Positions 1-12,308 of a DNA stretch of 64,000 bases are shown piece by piece; the stretch's first letter is position 1, and each line of letters opens with the position of its first letter. The position numbers and the translations under genes are program-made. Below the pieces are notes generated by a model. It ran no database searches. It worked only from the letters and a program-made list of their open reading frames with translations, and was not told where the DNA came from. This stretch comes from Takakia lepidozioides. Taxonomy: Eukaryota > Streptophyta > Takakiopsida > Takakiales > Takakiaceae. The stretch lies in contig CM060731.1 in NCBI GenBank assembly GCA_030704615.1, forward strand, positions 16,058,001 to 16,122,000, written 5' to 3'.

Positions 1-2223
1 ACAAGGCCAAAGACGTGGTGATAGAAGGCATGGTTGCAACAATGCCAACACTTGCATAGATGATGGGGATCAAAGTTGGAGGTTTGCTCTTTTGCAGCCA
101 CATCAGTGAACCCAGTGCAGCAAGCGATACTGTCAGTACCTATGATCAGACCAAGATGGAATCCGGTCAATGTAAAAACAACTTCATCGCAAATGAGAAC
201 TAGAAAAATTTATCACCAAAGCTTCACCACTGATCCATCAGCGTTAGAAAGATGTATTGATCAGATTTTGACTATTACATATCTGTGGAGGTACAATCAT
301 ATGGGATTTAATTCCACCAAGGTGTGAGACCCAGCTCAAAGGGTAAAGCCAATGAAGAACAAATTACACGGTCATCGGAGGGAGGGAGAGCGAGATGATG
401 AACATGCATCTAGTTGGACACTCAGAATAACAGGGAATAACAATACAAAGAGATGCAAGGTGCGCAATATGGGGCCCGGTACAGCTTGGAAGCACCAGTA
501 GTGGGCCCTAACTTCAATTGTTGGATCTGGCCTTCCAGATTTCCAAGAGAGAGAGAACGTACTCATAAGACATTGTTGCCGTAGCCAAGAGAGGGAGAGA
601 GGAGGCAAAAAAAGGACCACCTAGGTCTATAGGACAAAAATTAAATTCTCAAATAAGATTTTGAAAGCCAACAAAAGTGTAGAATGGCAAGTTGCCGCCT
701 TACATAGCCTGAAGACACAGGAAAACGACAGAGAAAGAGGAGTTTTCTTTTCAGGATGCAGTACTAGGTTAGCATTTGACTCGAGGCCTTGCAAGAGGTA
801 GTCCCAAGTGAATTCCAAGCCTCTAGCTCCCACCCACAGTGGAGCCAGCCTATGCAACAAAGCATCTGCAAATGCCCACCCTGCAACACACATCCGGGAC
901 ATGACGTAGAAGCCAACTTGCAAAAAAATTCACACCAATCACGGAAGAGTGCAAAAAGACAGCTATATCTGACAAAGAAGAAATAGATTTATTCTTGGTT
1001 AGGATTGTGTTATGCACCATGCCAACATTATCAAGAGGAAAACTGGAATCATTGGCAACCTACCGACTCCAACTGCTTGGAATTTGTGGTTCTGAGAGAT
1101 ATTGCGGTAGGTTAGCTGTGTGAGTGCAAAGTAAAGCCCCGCCACATCGACAAAACTGATGAGTGCCTTCAACAGCTCCTGGGAAATTCTCCAAAAGTAG
1201 ATAGATGAGGCAGTGATATATTAAGGAAACCTTTTTGTGATCTAAAACTTATTTATCTGTGATGGCAGCCCAAGACTTGTACCACGGCCAAGGGTTCAAC
1301 AGTATATGCTACGACCTGGTTCGATTTGACCCTGTGACTTTAAATCTAAACAATAAGTATTGCATGGATGCCGTTTCCTGAACCCTAAAACTTAATGGAA
1401 ACAACAACTCCTACAATTAACCAGGGAGGTCTCTAGCACACAAGGAGAGGTTGGGTTTTGTGCCCTGAAGTAAATTATTGAAGGGAAAGCATAGCCACCA
1501 CAAAATTCAAATCAGAGAGAGATGCAAATTTACAACAGTAAACATTCAAGTACAGAGAAAATTTCAGTCATTGTGATGGACAGAATTTCTAGGTATTCCC
1601 CATATTGGCTCCTGCAAGAAGTTTGCTCGAAATTTAGAAATGGATAGGTTAAAGCAACTGTGCTTGCTACCAGCCACAAATGTATGTTTAACTCGATCTA
1701 CTATGTATCCCTGGGGACACCTTTAATGTCGACCAGATGCTGCAGAACTCATTTTTTAGTGCATCTAAAGTGCCATGGCAAGATGACAATGTGAGAGGAA
1801 ATACAAGGGGTGACCTCAAATCTGAGTAGGAGTGAAAAGGATAACATACTTGGTATAAATCAAAACTATCATTTTCAGAGACCTGAAGAAATGTCGCCAA
1901 ACACACCAGCTGCAACCCACAGAAATTTGCAACCTTCAATCCGAGAATGAGGTAATACTGCACATCGATACATAATACTGATTGCGATCATGCCCAATTG
2001 TCGAAAGTTTTCCTTTCCACAAGAGCTCGACAATGGTATAAAAATCCGCACCTTGATGAAAAAGACACCAACCTGGACTCCTTAAAATCCCCTTTCTCCC
2101 TCTCTCTCACACAGACACACACAACTCCAGCTCTGATGTGGATTTGAAAAGAGGACCAACTTCAGGATAAATAGTTCAACAAGAGAAGCATTACCCTAAA
2201 TTCAGCCAACGGCTTAATCTGGT
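1..2223 (-). CDS. TMEM147: TMEM147-like ER membrane protein (DUF2053), partial at left edge
   Basis: Multi-pass ER membrane protein; in animals TMEM147 belongs to the translocon-associated BOS complex. Minus-strand exons recognised: about 2223-2195 (KPLAEFR, tentative), 1957-1934 or slightly longer (YYLILGLK), 1909-1850 (LVCLATFLQVSE...LYQ), 1178-1064 (ELLKALISFVDVAGLY...NHKFQAVGVG), 880-765 (WAFADALLHRLAPLWVGARG...NANL) and 139 to near 1 (VLTVSLAALGSLMWLQKSKP). Phases join cleanly from 1909 onward. Order and text follow the plant TMEM147 homologue I remember; LWVGARG-EF-W is the family's most conserved stretch. The C-terminus lies left of the window. The first exon (Met start) was not found and the 2223-2195/1957 join leaves a phase conflict, so a small exon or boundary is misplaced. 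A hAT element sits immediately upstream at 2247-2966, probably in an intron. Confidence 0.85.
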
Positions 2224-2246
2224 CTGCAGGCAAAGGGGGTTGATAC

Positions 2247-2966
2247 CAGTGTTGGGCGGTTATCAGGTTTTCGTGAGCTCCTCGGGTGCAGGTTTTTTGC
2301 CAATTGCCCCTTCTTTAGAACCTCCGGAGGCGGTTAAATGGACAAAAGAAGAAATTAAATAACCTGCCGGAGGCGGTTCTTTGATGTTTTCAAAAAACCC
2401 GGTTAAGTTCAATTCTGGTTATAAAAGACCTTTGCACAGGGGGTTTTTTGAACCGGTTCTGGAAGTTCAATATACTTCATAACCGGTAGATAACTGGCGG
2501 TCCTTAAAACGGTTATATTGCAGTCATGTAAATGAACTATTTATAAAATAAAAATTTATATATATTGAAATGATGAAAATATTAAATAAAGATTAAATAA
2601 ATGCCAAGTAGGGATTGACCAGCCATGCAAGATGGTTAGCCCTTGAAACTGGATCATCCAGATGATCAATAATGGACATCTTAGTTACCAGATTGGTGTC
2701 ACATTAATCTTAGCAAGGGTATATGCTGACACTATTTATTGATAACCAGGTCCTTTTTTAAGGCCATGGCCGGATACCAATAAATAAAAAACCAAACTTG
2801 CTCGGTTCTCGCCCCCGGGTTATCTCAACCCCTAGCCTCCACCGGATCTGTTTATATCCGTTTTTTTTTTTTTCTTGCACCTCCTCCGGATATATATACA
2901 TATATATATAACCGGTCTAATAACAGGCAGTTATAACCTGCCAAAGTTCATAACCGCCCAACACTG
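2247..2966. mobile_element. Non-autonomous hAT element, family 1 (720 bp)
   Basis: Terminal inverted repeats begin CAGTGTTGGGCGGTTAT at both ends. The 8-bp direct repeat gttgatac flanks it exactly (2239-2246 and 2967-2974), the target-site duplication length of hAT transposons. The interior has many short AACCGG/CCGGTT/GGCGGTT motifs, as expected of subterminal transposase binding sites, plus a T-rich run and a TA microsatellite. No transposase reading frame is present. It lies beside TMEM147 exons, so probably in an intron or the 5' region of that gene. Confidence 0.92.
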
Positions 2967-3744
2967 GTTGATACCTGCATTTCAATAGAAATATTCAATA
3001 TTCCTGATATGTGAGCTGAAAGCATTCTTGGAATTCTCTGTTACAACACTACAATTTGTATTACCAAGACCTGGTTACGCCCAGAAGGCTTCACATTCTC
3101 TAGATATTTAAGTGGAACAAACCAGCACAGGTGCTGTCAAGTAAAATAAACAGATATCACATCATCCCACATTTAGTCATATTAATGAACGTGGAGTAGA
3201 ACATACCCAGTGGATCTCTTCTTGAGCTCCTTGGTTGATGACGTGATGGTAATCATAGACACATGTCGTGTTGTTTCCAAGCTGCCAAAGCATCCAGCTT
3301 CACAATGGTTAAACTTTGAAACAACAGGACAAACAAACATACCCCACGAATAGCACACACCTACAAGCACCTACGGAAGAAAGCCCTCTTCAAGTGGTTC
3401 CGGGCAGAAGTCAGTGATGTCAGTAGATTCAATACCTGTATTTTGGTGCAGGCCAGTAATCCTTCTCTACACAAACCCACTGAACTCCAAACCTACATAC
3501 CATGAAACTGTTCATCCACGGCATGTCACTCATAACAAATATGAACAGAATATTTTGGTGGCAACTGTCTCGATCGAATTGGAAGAGTAAATCGAAGAAA
3601 AAAAGAAAGAAAGGAAAAGCGGTAAAGCGTCAAAAGCGGCTGAACCCTTTGCGTAGTTCTGCCTTGAGAAGGCAGAGCCAACAAATGCATGGAATTCATG
3701 CAAGGCCTTCCCTCTAGTAATTATGAATAGATAGCAAAAATCTG

Positions 3745-4020
3745 GAAGATCACACAGTCCGATTGTGCTGAGTCACTTTCCTTTTATATTTTGCAAGCTG
3801 AGTCACCTTCCTTTTATGTTTTGCCAAAGCAAGAGAGCCCATCGTCGTTTTAGGCTTGTTAATAAATATCGCGGTAGCAGGATTTGAGCCCTGATTCACC
3901 CAGGTGGCACGAAGGGTAATATCGACAAGGCCTACATACAAGAAGATACTCCCTTCCGTTGTAAATTGCACCAAAGGGGGAGCAAAGATGAGCTTGTAGG
4001 CCGTGCCCACTGAGCGAGTC
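3745..4020 (-). repeat. Possible tRNA-derived SINE
   Basis: Read on the minus strand, the segment has an A-box-like CTCGCTCAGTGGGCACGG near 4015-3998 and a B-box-like GGGCTCAAATCCTGCTACC near 3895-3875, the internal pol III promoter elements of tRNA-like genes. The boxes are about 110 bp apart, too far for a functional tRNA. A short duplication (CTGAGTCAC...CCTTTTAT, twice at 3769-3820) closes the 3' side. No clear poly(A) or target duplication was found, so this stays tentative. Confidence 0.3.
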
Positions 4021-4689
4021 CTGCTGACAGAAATATTTATCTTCTTTATGTTAAATCCCCCTAGTAAGATGCAACGCTATTAGCGTATAAAAGAAGGAGA
4101 GATGAACACTAATGCCAAAATAAATGCAACTTATGATGTTACTTCACTCTAAAGTGCTATTGCTTTCTATTTGGAAAATGAATACTTTCTCATGGTTACG
4201 GTAACTACCTGGGCTAATGTAGTTACCTAAACCTCTCCCCAAAAGTCCGCATACCAAGTTAGCTATCTGGTTGACTCAACTAACCCTTTTTTATAATTAC
4301 TAGGGTGGCTGTAATGGTGACATCCAACTGATACCATATGACTTTTGAAGAGGGTTATTTTTTCCTCTCACTATAAAAAGAAAGAAGGAAGAGTGAAGAA
4401 TTTGCATAATCAAAGATAACTTATGGTATCACTTTACTTCGAATGGCTACGGATTCCTTTTAACAATTGTAACTAGGGCAACGGGTTAGCCAACTCCCCC
4501 CAAGGACTTGAAAGTCCCTAGCACGCAACCGGCTTACCTATGTACTTCTTTTATGGCTGAGTTGGCCAATAAGCCCCCCAAGTTCGCAGGGCCGGTTTAT
4601 TCTAGAGTGGTCCAGGAATTAAAAAGGGGGGCCTAATAAGGCCACGTGAATCAATATATGAAGTGAGACATTTGTTTTGTTTTGTTTTG

Positions 4690-5510
4690 TAGCGTCGTTG
4701 AGATCTCCCAAACCGCGGCCCCACTGCGGGTGCTTGGTGTAGTTGGAAAGCCCTTGGTGAGGAGGGGTGCACCGGCTTGGTCTCATGATTTTTGGGCTAG
4801 TAGTGTGGGAGATCTGGAGCCAAGTGCTTTGGGTCGTTGGAAATTCGAGAAAAATAACAAAGTGGGCTTTCCTGGAGCAATGATTGGCCCTTCATGTGGG
4901 AGATTTAGAATTTCAAGTACTTTTAGTCGCTGGAAATTCGCAAAAAATAGCAAAGTGGATATATCAATATATGAAGCCTCGACAAGGGAGATTTAAAAAA
5001 TAACAAAGTGGGCAATGACATAGAGATCTCCCAAACTGTAGGCCTTTGGATACATTGGGGATTCATGCAGTGGACACTGGAAGTCACACTTGGGCCTCTA
5101 CATGGGAGATGCACTTGGATACATGAATAGAAGATTGCACTTGGGCTTAGATTTCAGCTTTTTACACATGGGCTACACTAGAGGTCGCACTTGGGCCTCG
5201 ACATAGGAGACGCACTGGGATACATAAGAAATTGCACTTGGTCTTAAATGACAATGGACACTTGGGCCTCTACAGGGGAGATGCATTGAATACATAAAAG
5301 ATTACACTTGGGCTTAGATGGGCTTGGACATAGGACATAGCACATAGGACATAGGAAATTGCACTTGGTCTTAGATTTCAATTATTCACACATGGGTCAA
5401 TGGCACAAGCTAACCTAGAGGTCGCACTTGGGCCTCGACATAGGAGACGCACTTGGATACATAGGAGATTGCACATGGGCTTAGATGACATTGGACACTT
5501 GGGCCAACGG
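4690..5510. repeat. Degenerate short tandem/interspersed repeats
   Basis: From about 5040 to 5510 variants of the phrases GCACTTGGGCCTCGACATAG, GGAGACGCACTTGGATACAT and AGATTGCACTTGGGCTTAGA recur in the same order with irregular spacing. A related pair (GAGATCTCCCAAAC, TGGAAATTCG..AAAATA) occurs at 4690-5040. The copies have diverged by substitutions and indels, suggesting an old tandem expansion. No reading frame runs through. Confidence 0.6.
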
Positions 5511-5648
5511 CAGGCTACCCTAGTTAAGGAATGAAATGAAGGGTCCTAAAATTAAGGATCCCAAGGCGTTAATCGGGAAGGTTAATCAGGAAGGTCAGGA
5601 AGACGAAGGCCAATGGCCCATCCAACATACACCAGTGTGGCTTTGAAC

Positions 5649-5922
5649 CAGTGTTGGGCGGTTATTTGAACTTCTCTTTAGTACCGGGCGGTTACCTATC
5701 CGGTTATATATATATATATGACCGGCGGAGGTGAAAAAATGAAGTAACCGGTCCAGTTAGGAACCGGCGGAGGTCACGCATTCAAATAACCGAGCAATAA
5801 ACCTCTTAAAGAACCGCCCAATACCCGCGGTTATTTGATGAAAACCGGGTTAATAGTTTCCTAAAATTCGAAACAACCGGAACCGCCGGTTATGAAAAAA
5901 ATCAAATAATCGCCCAACACTG
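5649..5922. mobile_element. Non-autonomous hAT element, family 1 (274 bp)
   Basis: Same family as the element at 2247-2966. Left end CAGTGTTGGGCGGTTATTTG; right-end complement CAGTGTTGGGCGATTATTTG, one mismatch. The flanking 8-bp direct repeat ctttgaac (5641-5648 and 5923-5930) is perfect. The interior consists almost wholly of AACCGG/CCGGTT/ACCGCC motifs and a TA run. Too short to code for anything: a typical hAT MITE. Confidence 0.93.
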
Positions 5923-5930
5923 CTTTGAAC

Positions 5931-7530
5931 CCACAAGGCCCTAACCAACCTGGCCATCTGCTGGATGGTTCCTTTCACTAGAATTAAGGGGCTGATTTGT
6001 CGGCGATTACTCGGTGGTCACTGTTCCATTTTTGTTGGCTCTGTCATCTAAGGAATAGAGGCATTGTGGAGACTTATTGCCTAGGCCTAGCTAGGTAGAG
6101 AACGGAGAACTAGGCTTATTTTGTTTCCTCTCTCATGTTTTTCCATTTTGTCCCATAAGCTCTTCGAGCTTTCCTCGGACGTTATAAAGTACCATTTCAT
6201 TCCATTCATTTCTCTTAAGCTTTGAGCTTCCCGTGGGGGTCGTAAAGATTCTCTCTCTTTCTTTCAAAAGCACCATTTCTCATTTCTCTCTTTCTTTCCT
6301 TTGGCGTTCTCAGATTCTACGAAATCTGAGCAGCTACTTTTGCCTGTTTATAGACAGTAAAGCACTGACAAAGGTGTCATGTTACGAAGATCAGAGCTGC
6401 CTACATAAGGCTCTCCAATTTAGAGAACCTTCCAAGTTGATTTGTAGTTTTCTCTGGTGTGCTGGTCTCAGAAAGTACCATTTCATTTCATTTCTCTTGT
6501 CCCATAATCTCTTTGAACTTTCCCTGGACGTTATAAGGCAGCGTTTCATTTCATTTCATTTAGTTCCGGATCTAAATGTGTGCTGGGCATTGAAATAATC
6601 AGAAGTAGCAACTGTTACCAGCAAGCCTAGAGAGAGAGAGCCTAGTCTTTAGAGGGTTGATGGGACCCGCAATGGATAGAGGCATTGTGGAGGCTTCTTG
6701 CCTAAGCGGAGCTAGACGGAGAACTAGGCTCATCCATTAAGCCTAGAGAGAGAGAGAGCCTAGTCTTAGAGGGTTGATGGGACCCCCAAGGGATAGATGC
6801 ATTGTGGAGACATCCTTAGGGGAGGAGTAGGCTTATCCATTAAGCCTAATCTATGGAGGGTTGATGGGCATGATTCATGAAGCCCTAGAAAAAGTATAAA
6901 ACAACAACCACAAAATCACCAAAGGACAGAGCCTCTTGTGGCGGAGCCGCTTGTTTCTTTATGGTTGAAAGAGGGAAAAAAAACCTACTATTCTAATGTT
7001 TGGTCTGACAAACCTAGCTGTGTAAAAAATGAGAATGAAAAGAGTACCTTAGAAAGATTGTAGGCTCATATGACATGGCCTTCTCGTGACACAGTGAGGA
7101 ACCCACCTTAGGTAATGGCGGTCTTGAAGGGTGACAACAAACAAGCTCAGATTCTGCGCGTAGTTTGTCCATGTCATCTATGACGACACTGAGATTTGAA
7201 GGAGAGAACTATCTCCTTTCGAAGGGCGTATTGTAAACTTACCTTTTGAGCCGCGAGTGCGTGGGTCAGTTTTGAACGAGCTCCACACTCAAGCATGGCT
7301 GCTTGTGAAGGGGAAACAAAGAGTACTGTTTATTCGTCCTCTCATACAAAATTGCTCGAAGGTGTGTGGGGTGGAGGTAAGTGGACAGACAGTTTAAGTG
7401 TTTAGGGGTTAAAAATGGTGCCCACCCAGATAGGCGACAGGCGACATTGGGTAACTTTATTTCGCTGGCTTCTCTCCCATAGTGGTTGTGAGCTGACTTG
7501 AAGCTAACTCGAATCAATCACATTGCCTTA
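5931..7530. other. Spacer with LINE tails and a thrice-repeated segment
   Basis: Contains LINE 3' tails (6119-6213 and about 6300-6563) and three related copies of a segment including AGAGGCATTGTGGAG plus GAGAACTAGGCT, at about 6055-6118, 6680-6735 and 6785-6845. The last two are separated by AGAGAGAGAGCCTAGTCT runs. About 6880-7530 holds nothing I can identify. Confidence 0.5.
6119..6563 (+). mobile_element. LINE 3' ends with CATTT tails (two truncated copies)
   Basis: At 6119-6213 and 6300-6563. Both end with the family signature: TCCCATAAGCTCTTTGAGCT-like, then GGACGTTATAAAG, then CATTT/CATTC repeats. The second copy keeps degenerate coding for the LINE ORF2 C-terminus (LFIDSKALTKVSCYEDQSC). 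The same signature recurs many times in the CFAP57 introns. Copies are 5'-truncated, as expected of target-primed reverse transcription. Confidence 0.75.
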
Positions 7531-7537
7531 TATCTTT

Positions 7538-8110
7538 TCATCTATTATGGATTTTCAACAATTCATTCACAGCTAACTTGGAACTGTCTGCAAGAAACGC
7601 CTCTACAACCCTAGCAGCTCCTCTGGGCCGGAATGGGGACATCGCTGCCATCGGACCCACAATCCCTGCATGATCTTGGAGAAACCATTGCAACAGCTGA
7701 CTTAACGAGCTGATTGTCAACAATTGAGCAAGGAGTTTCGACCAAATGTGCATCATTGTACATATGGGTTTCGGTCGAGTATTGGATGCTGAGAGAGATA
7801 TGATCTGGTGAAAAAGCTGGTTAATTTGGGGAGTGAAAGATTCTTCTGAAGGAATTGGTTGGAGAGACACAGTCCAAGCTTGATGATCCGATGTAGCTGT
7901 TGGGAAGCTTTTTGATAAGTTGTGAATTAGGCAATGTCTGAATTCAAATTGAACAAAATAGGCAGTTTGACTGCAAAACACCGACCGCGTGGTAGTGAAC
8001 AACAAGAAGTTTTTAATTTGCTTTAACGGTTCTGCGATTTCGGAGCCTGAGCACGACCCACATGATAAGTTATTACACTTTTGGGGAATGCACAAGTTGG
8101 AACTGGACAT
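7538..8110 (-). CDS. Unidentified 190-codon open frame
   Basis: A single open frame with no family I recognise. The C-terminal half reads like protein (SPFRPRGAARVVEAF, LADSSKLAVNELL) and ends at a normal stop. Frames of this length occur by chance about once in a window this size, so length alone does not support it. It lies on the opposite strand just upstream of the region where CFAP57 5' exons should be. It could be a chance frame, an exon, or a decayed gene. Confidence 0.15.
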   Translation of the reverse strand: MSSSNLCIPQKCNNLSCGSCSGSEIAEPLKQIKNFLLFTTTRSVFCSQTAYFVQFEFRHCLIHNLSKSFPTATSDHQAWTVSLQPIPSEESFTPQINQLFHQIISLSASNTRPKPICTMMHIWSKLLAQLLTISSLSQLLQWFLQDHAGIVGPMAAMSPFRPRGAARVVEAFLADSSKLAVNELLKIHNR

Positions 8111-11100
8111 GTGTGAGCTACACCCCCGTAATCAGAGAACATTCTCACATCAGGACTCGACACATTGTCCTGGTGTAATATACTGCTGATGTGTTCGCTG
8201 GAGTCCAGTGAAGCGGTCGTGGGGTTGCTGCCAGAGGATGCCACCTCCATTCTGTGGAGACGACTCACATTTATAGGGGATAACTGCTTTTGGGTAAGTG
8301 TCGGCTCTAGTGTCCCACCTTGCCAGTTTGCTGGCTTGATGGTGGCTAGGTTCTTGGTAACACTACTCAAGAATTGCCTAATCCCGTTATCGTGTTGGAA
8401 ATTTTTACTTTATCTTTGCAGTTAATGTCAATATCCGATCCTGCATTTGGAACAGCCGACTTTCATCTTTCTGTGCTTTCCATTGTTGTAAAGGCACATT
8501 CTCTCCTCAGATAAGTAGTATTGAGGAGGGCGAGTACCTTTACTCCGTTAGTGCTACCAGGCCAAGGTTGACTTGTGAACTAAGACGTCAGCATACTCTG
8601 AAACCTTTTTTCCTCAGTATATTGGTTGAATGCTTGTGGAATGTGCCACTTCTATGTTGTGTTGTTTTACTGTGGCCATTGTTGCTTCTGTGTAACAGTG
8701 TTTGTGAAATCACATCATTAGCAGGAACAATATTCCCAGTAAAATGGATGCCCCTAATATGCGGCGCACTATTATGAAGTCCAGGCACCGAAAGAGTTCG
8801 CTATTCCATGACAAGTTTCCGAAGGAGGGCTCAGTCATGTTTCACTTCCCCCCTATGTAAGATCACCACTCTTGCCTGCCATGATTTTTAATCCTTTCGG
8901 TTTGTAGTAGCCAACATATGGTGAAACACACATCACAAGCAAGGAACAGAAAGAAAGAGGGGCCCACGACAATCAGCACAAAAACAACTGTTGCTCAATG
9001 GATGTCTAAGAGTCAAGGCATCATGCAGATATGCTGCCAAGCAATTTCTGATCCTCGTAATGTAAGACCTCTGTGAGAGATTGGGTATCTCGGAATAGAC
9101 AATTGGATCTCCCACGGATCTCATAGTAGGGAAGAGAGTGAAAGAATAAATGTTCTTCACTTTCAATTTCCCTGTTGTTTCCAGCACAAGTGGGGCACAG
9201 GTCTAGTTTCTAACAATTGTAACCTCAGTGTTTGCCGTTGATCATTTCTCTGTTTCAATCCACAGCCTGTGTGAGCAACTCGGAAACTGCCCACGGCCCA
9301 TGTGGGGCTGGAAGAGAGAGAAATGAAATGATACTTTACATAGAGGAAGAGGAACTCAATGGGAAACTCATGGGGGTTCCCATGAGCATGAGACAGTAGT
9401 CAAAAACCTTAGAACCAGAGAGACAGAGAACAGCAAGAGAGGATGGAAGGAACTTTCTAATGTGTCAACGGGTGGGGCATGACAGAGTGTGGAGAGAAAC
9501 TTTGCCCTGTATAAAGATTGTCCACTTTACCCTCAACAATTTCAATCTGCCATTGCATCTCACTTGTCCTGAAACGATTTGGGGATTGCTGCCTGCAGGC
9601 ATACCTTCGGATTTTCTGGAATGAAAGGGAAGCCGTCACAATTGGCATGTGTGGACAGCCATACTGTTGTATATGCAATTGGTTGTGGCCTTTTCCGCTA
9701 CAGGTCCCTCTCTCTTTCAGCTGTTTCGCTAGTGGGACTGAGAGTCTAGGGCTGAGCAGTTGCCGTCTGCTTCTTAATGACAAAGTACCAGAGACTATGT
9801 AAAAAAGTTGTCCCCAGTACGTGTGTAAGAACTAGCGGTTCCTTCTGTCTGTTCCTTCCCATCTTTGCATCCAGCAGGTTTCCTTTTTGCAGTAGATTGT
9901 CAGTCTACCTATTGGCTATTCCCCTTAATACTACGGGTGTGTCCTTATCTTGCAGCTCTCAAAGTTCGGTGCCTGTCGCGGTGCCTGAAGAATCTGTAGA
10001 GGTAAGGAAGTTTGCATGAAGGAGCTGTGCTGTAGATGCAATCATTCATCACATAGGGACACATTTCTTGAGATTATACTGTATATAGCAGGCTCTTCAC
10101 CAGACACAGACCCAGTTTTCTTTTTATCTTTGTCAGTAAAATGGTTGCAACAAGCTGGAGCTTTCCAGTACCTATGACCACAGCATGTGTCCTGATTGCA
10201 GGTCACAGTCAGAAAGTTCTGCATTTGGTCATCTTAGATCTCATGTGGATGCAATGCTGGGATATTTCTCCCAGTGAAAGACTTATACTGCTGTTGCAAG
10301 GTGGATATACACTTAATCCAGTTTGTTGGGGAGGCATTCCAATTAAGGGTGCATGATGGTCTGTTCCTTTTGTCTCCGGCACAACGAGGATCCCCCACGC
10401 CTTCTTCCATACTTGGGATAAATTTCCAATACATAACGTCACAATCCATACAAAGGGATAGTATACTTTGGTTGTGGCACTATAAGAACACTCCAATCCA
10501 TTTCATGACCTCCTTGTTAGTAACCTCACACTTCTGTACTTTCAGCACGAATACAGGTCTGTGTTGTAGATGGAAAGACATACCGCAACGAGCACTTAGA
10601 AAGAAAGAAGAGAAAAGAGATTGTATAATGTAGATAATACTGTCAAATTATGATGTCGGTCTTTGATGAGGCAGAGAATCATAGCTGTGGTGGGTTCATC
10701 AACAGGGCACCATGTGGCCTCTTGCGAGACATCAAAGGTTGGTCCAGCACAGGTACTTTACTTGTCTCTGTTCCCAGTTTGAGTTCTGTTTGTTTTTGCA
10801 CCTCATCTGAGTTCTCCTCTCAGCTCAATCTTGCAAGAAGTGTGCCTGCAGGCCTCCTGCTTTTGGTCCGTGTAGGTAATTAGTCTGTCCAACCTTGCCT
10901 TTTGTAGCCTCCTCATTAAGCTTGGAAGAGTCATTCAGATAGTAGCATTTTATCTGGATCTTGGGAAGGTGGCTTGAAAATTGACATAAACTGAACAAAA
11001 CTTTGACGGAGCCAAATGTTTATATAGGAGGGGGCATTGTAGGTGTCAATTTTTGATCTCCGGACGTCCAAGAAGGTGCAGACCCTTGTTTCTAAGAGTG

Positions 11101-12308
11101 GTGGAGGTAAAGTCAGCATCTCTTATCGATCAACAGATTGTTGCTCATTCTTCTAATGATTGTTGTCCATGTTTGTAGAATTCTAGCTTGGTGTCTGGGA
11201 TTGTTCTCATTGTCTTCTTGGCCTTTTTGGAAAGTCTTGAGAGAACCTTTGAGGTGAGATACACACAGGAAGCATAGCTCAACCTTAGACCTGTAATAGT
11301 GGTTTCCCTTCCATTGAACTGCTGCAGCTTATTTAGCAAGTGTTTAGTCAGGAGATGAAATTATGTCTTTCCTGTATATCATGAAGATGTTTACTGCGCC
11401 GGCCGTTTCTTTGGCAATTTCTGGGAAAGGTTTTCAGGACTGCCAAGAGCAATTGATTGCCTAACTGGTCCACATGGTCCACATGTGGAAGAAAAACCAA
11501 AAAACAACAAATGTTGCACGAAATGCAGTGTCTCATGGAGAAGAAACATAAAGAAACAGGTTTTCTGTGGGACACAGTAGAGGAAGTTGAAGAGGACACA
11601 TGAGAAAAAGTGCTAAGAAACCATTTGTAAAGACGCCAAAGGTCGCCCCAAGACAGGCCAAAGACGAAGACAGGAAGAGAAAATTTGCTTTATAAAGGCT
11701 TCCCCTTTTCCTCGCAAAAAAGCAAACAGAAGGAAAGGAAAACAAAACCAAAAAGAAAGGGAGAAGAAGGAATTTAGCATGCCCATAGGATGCCCAAAGA
11801 TTCTATGGGACCTTGATGAACTTCCAAATTAGATTCCTTCACAGCAGATGAAAACTTGATGCATGAATCAACATTTATCCAAGGGAGACTCAATTGCTGA
11901 ACTTCGTTGGTCTTCAGGTGTCCCTCACACCTTTGCCTTTGGGCTTGCTTGGGCAAATGAGCTAGAAAGGTCCCTTCTTTCTTTTTTCCCCTTCTTAGGG
12001 CTGGTGTGAGGAGAAGAACACGTTGGTCACAATGGTCAAAAGTGGCTGACACGGGGACATTCTGATGGAGTGCCTGCTTTGAACTTGAGAATGGCTTAAG
12101 TGTTGGCTCCTCTGCTGGTTTCCATCTTGCTCGCCCTTAGCCTTCAAGACATGCTAGAGCGTGCTTTTTTGCTCCTAACTTGCCTATTTTTTTGATTTCC
12201 CGTACAGCTGTCATCTTACACTAGTATTGGAGAGTTCACTTGAGATTCCAAGCATGTAAAATACATATCAAATCTATGGCTAATAACATTGGAGTTGGAT
12301 TTGAGCAG
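8111..12308. other. Probable 5' region of CFAP57, exons not resolved
   Basis: The roughly 110 N-terminal residues expected before the first resolved CFAP57 exon should be coded somewhere here or further left. I found no match to the expected N-terminal WD repeat. Exon-like pieces with acceptor and donor sequences (for example 8222-8294, and 9957-10002 ending CTGTAGAG/GTAAGG) translate to nothing recognisable. An antisense LINE relic lies at 8935-9345. Confidence 0.35.
8935..9345 (-). mobile_element. Antisense LINE ORF2 C-terminal relic
   Basis: Minus-strand frame around 9187-8935 contains YSEIPNLSQRS...CLAAYLHDALTLRHPL, the same C-terminal text as the sense copies in the CFAP57 introns (CLAAYLHEALTLRQSL). 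A separate GAAATGAAATGATACTTTA piece at about 9325-9345 is the complement of a family tail and may be a second copy. Broken by substitutions, no intact frame. Confidence 0.65.

Larger units (their letters stand above)
2975..5640. other. Spacer upstream of the TMEM147-like gene
   Basis: No gene recognised. The missing first exon of the TMEM147-like gene may lie in the first kilobase. The stretch also holds a SINE-like segment (3745-4020) and a degenerate repeat field (4690-5510), listed separately. The remainder shows no coding pattern I can support. Confidence 0.5.

Noticed and set aside
3850-3920. tRNA gene
   Set aside because: The B-box-like sequence lacks a cloverleaf and the A-box is too distant; kept only as a SINE candidate.
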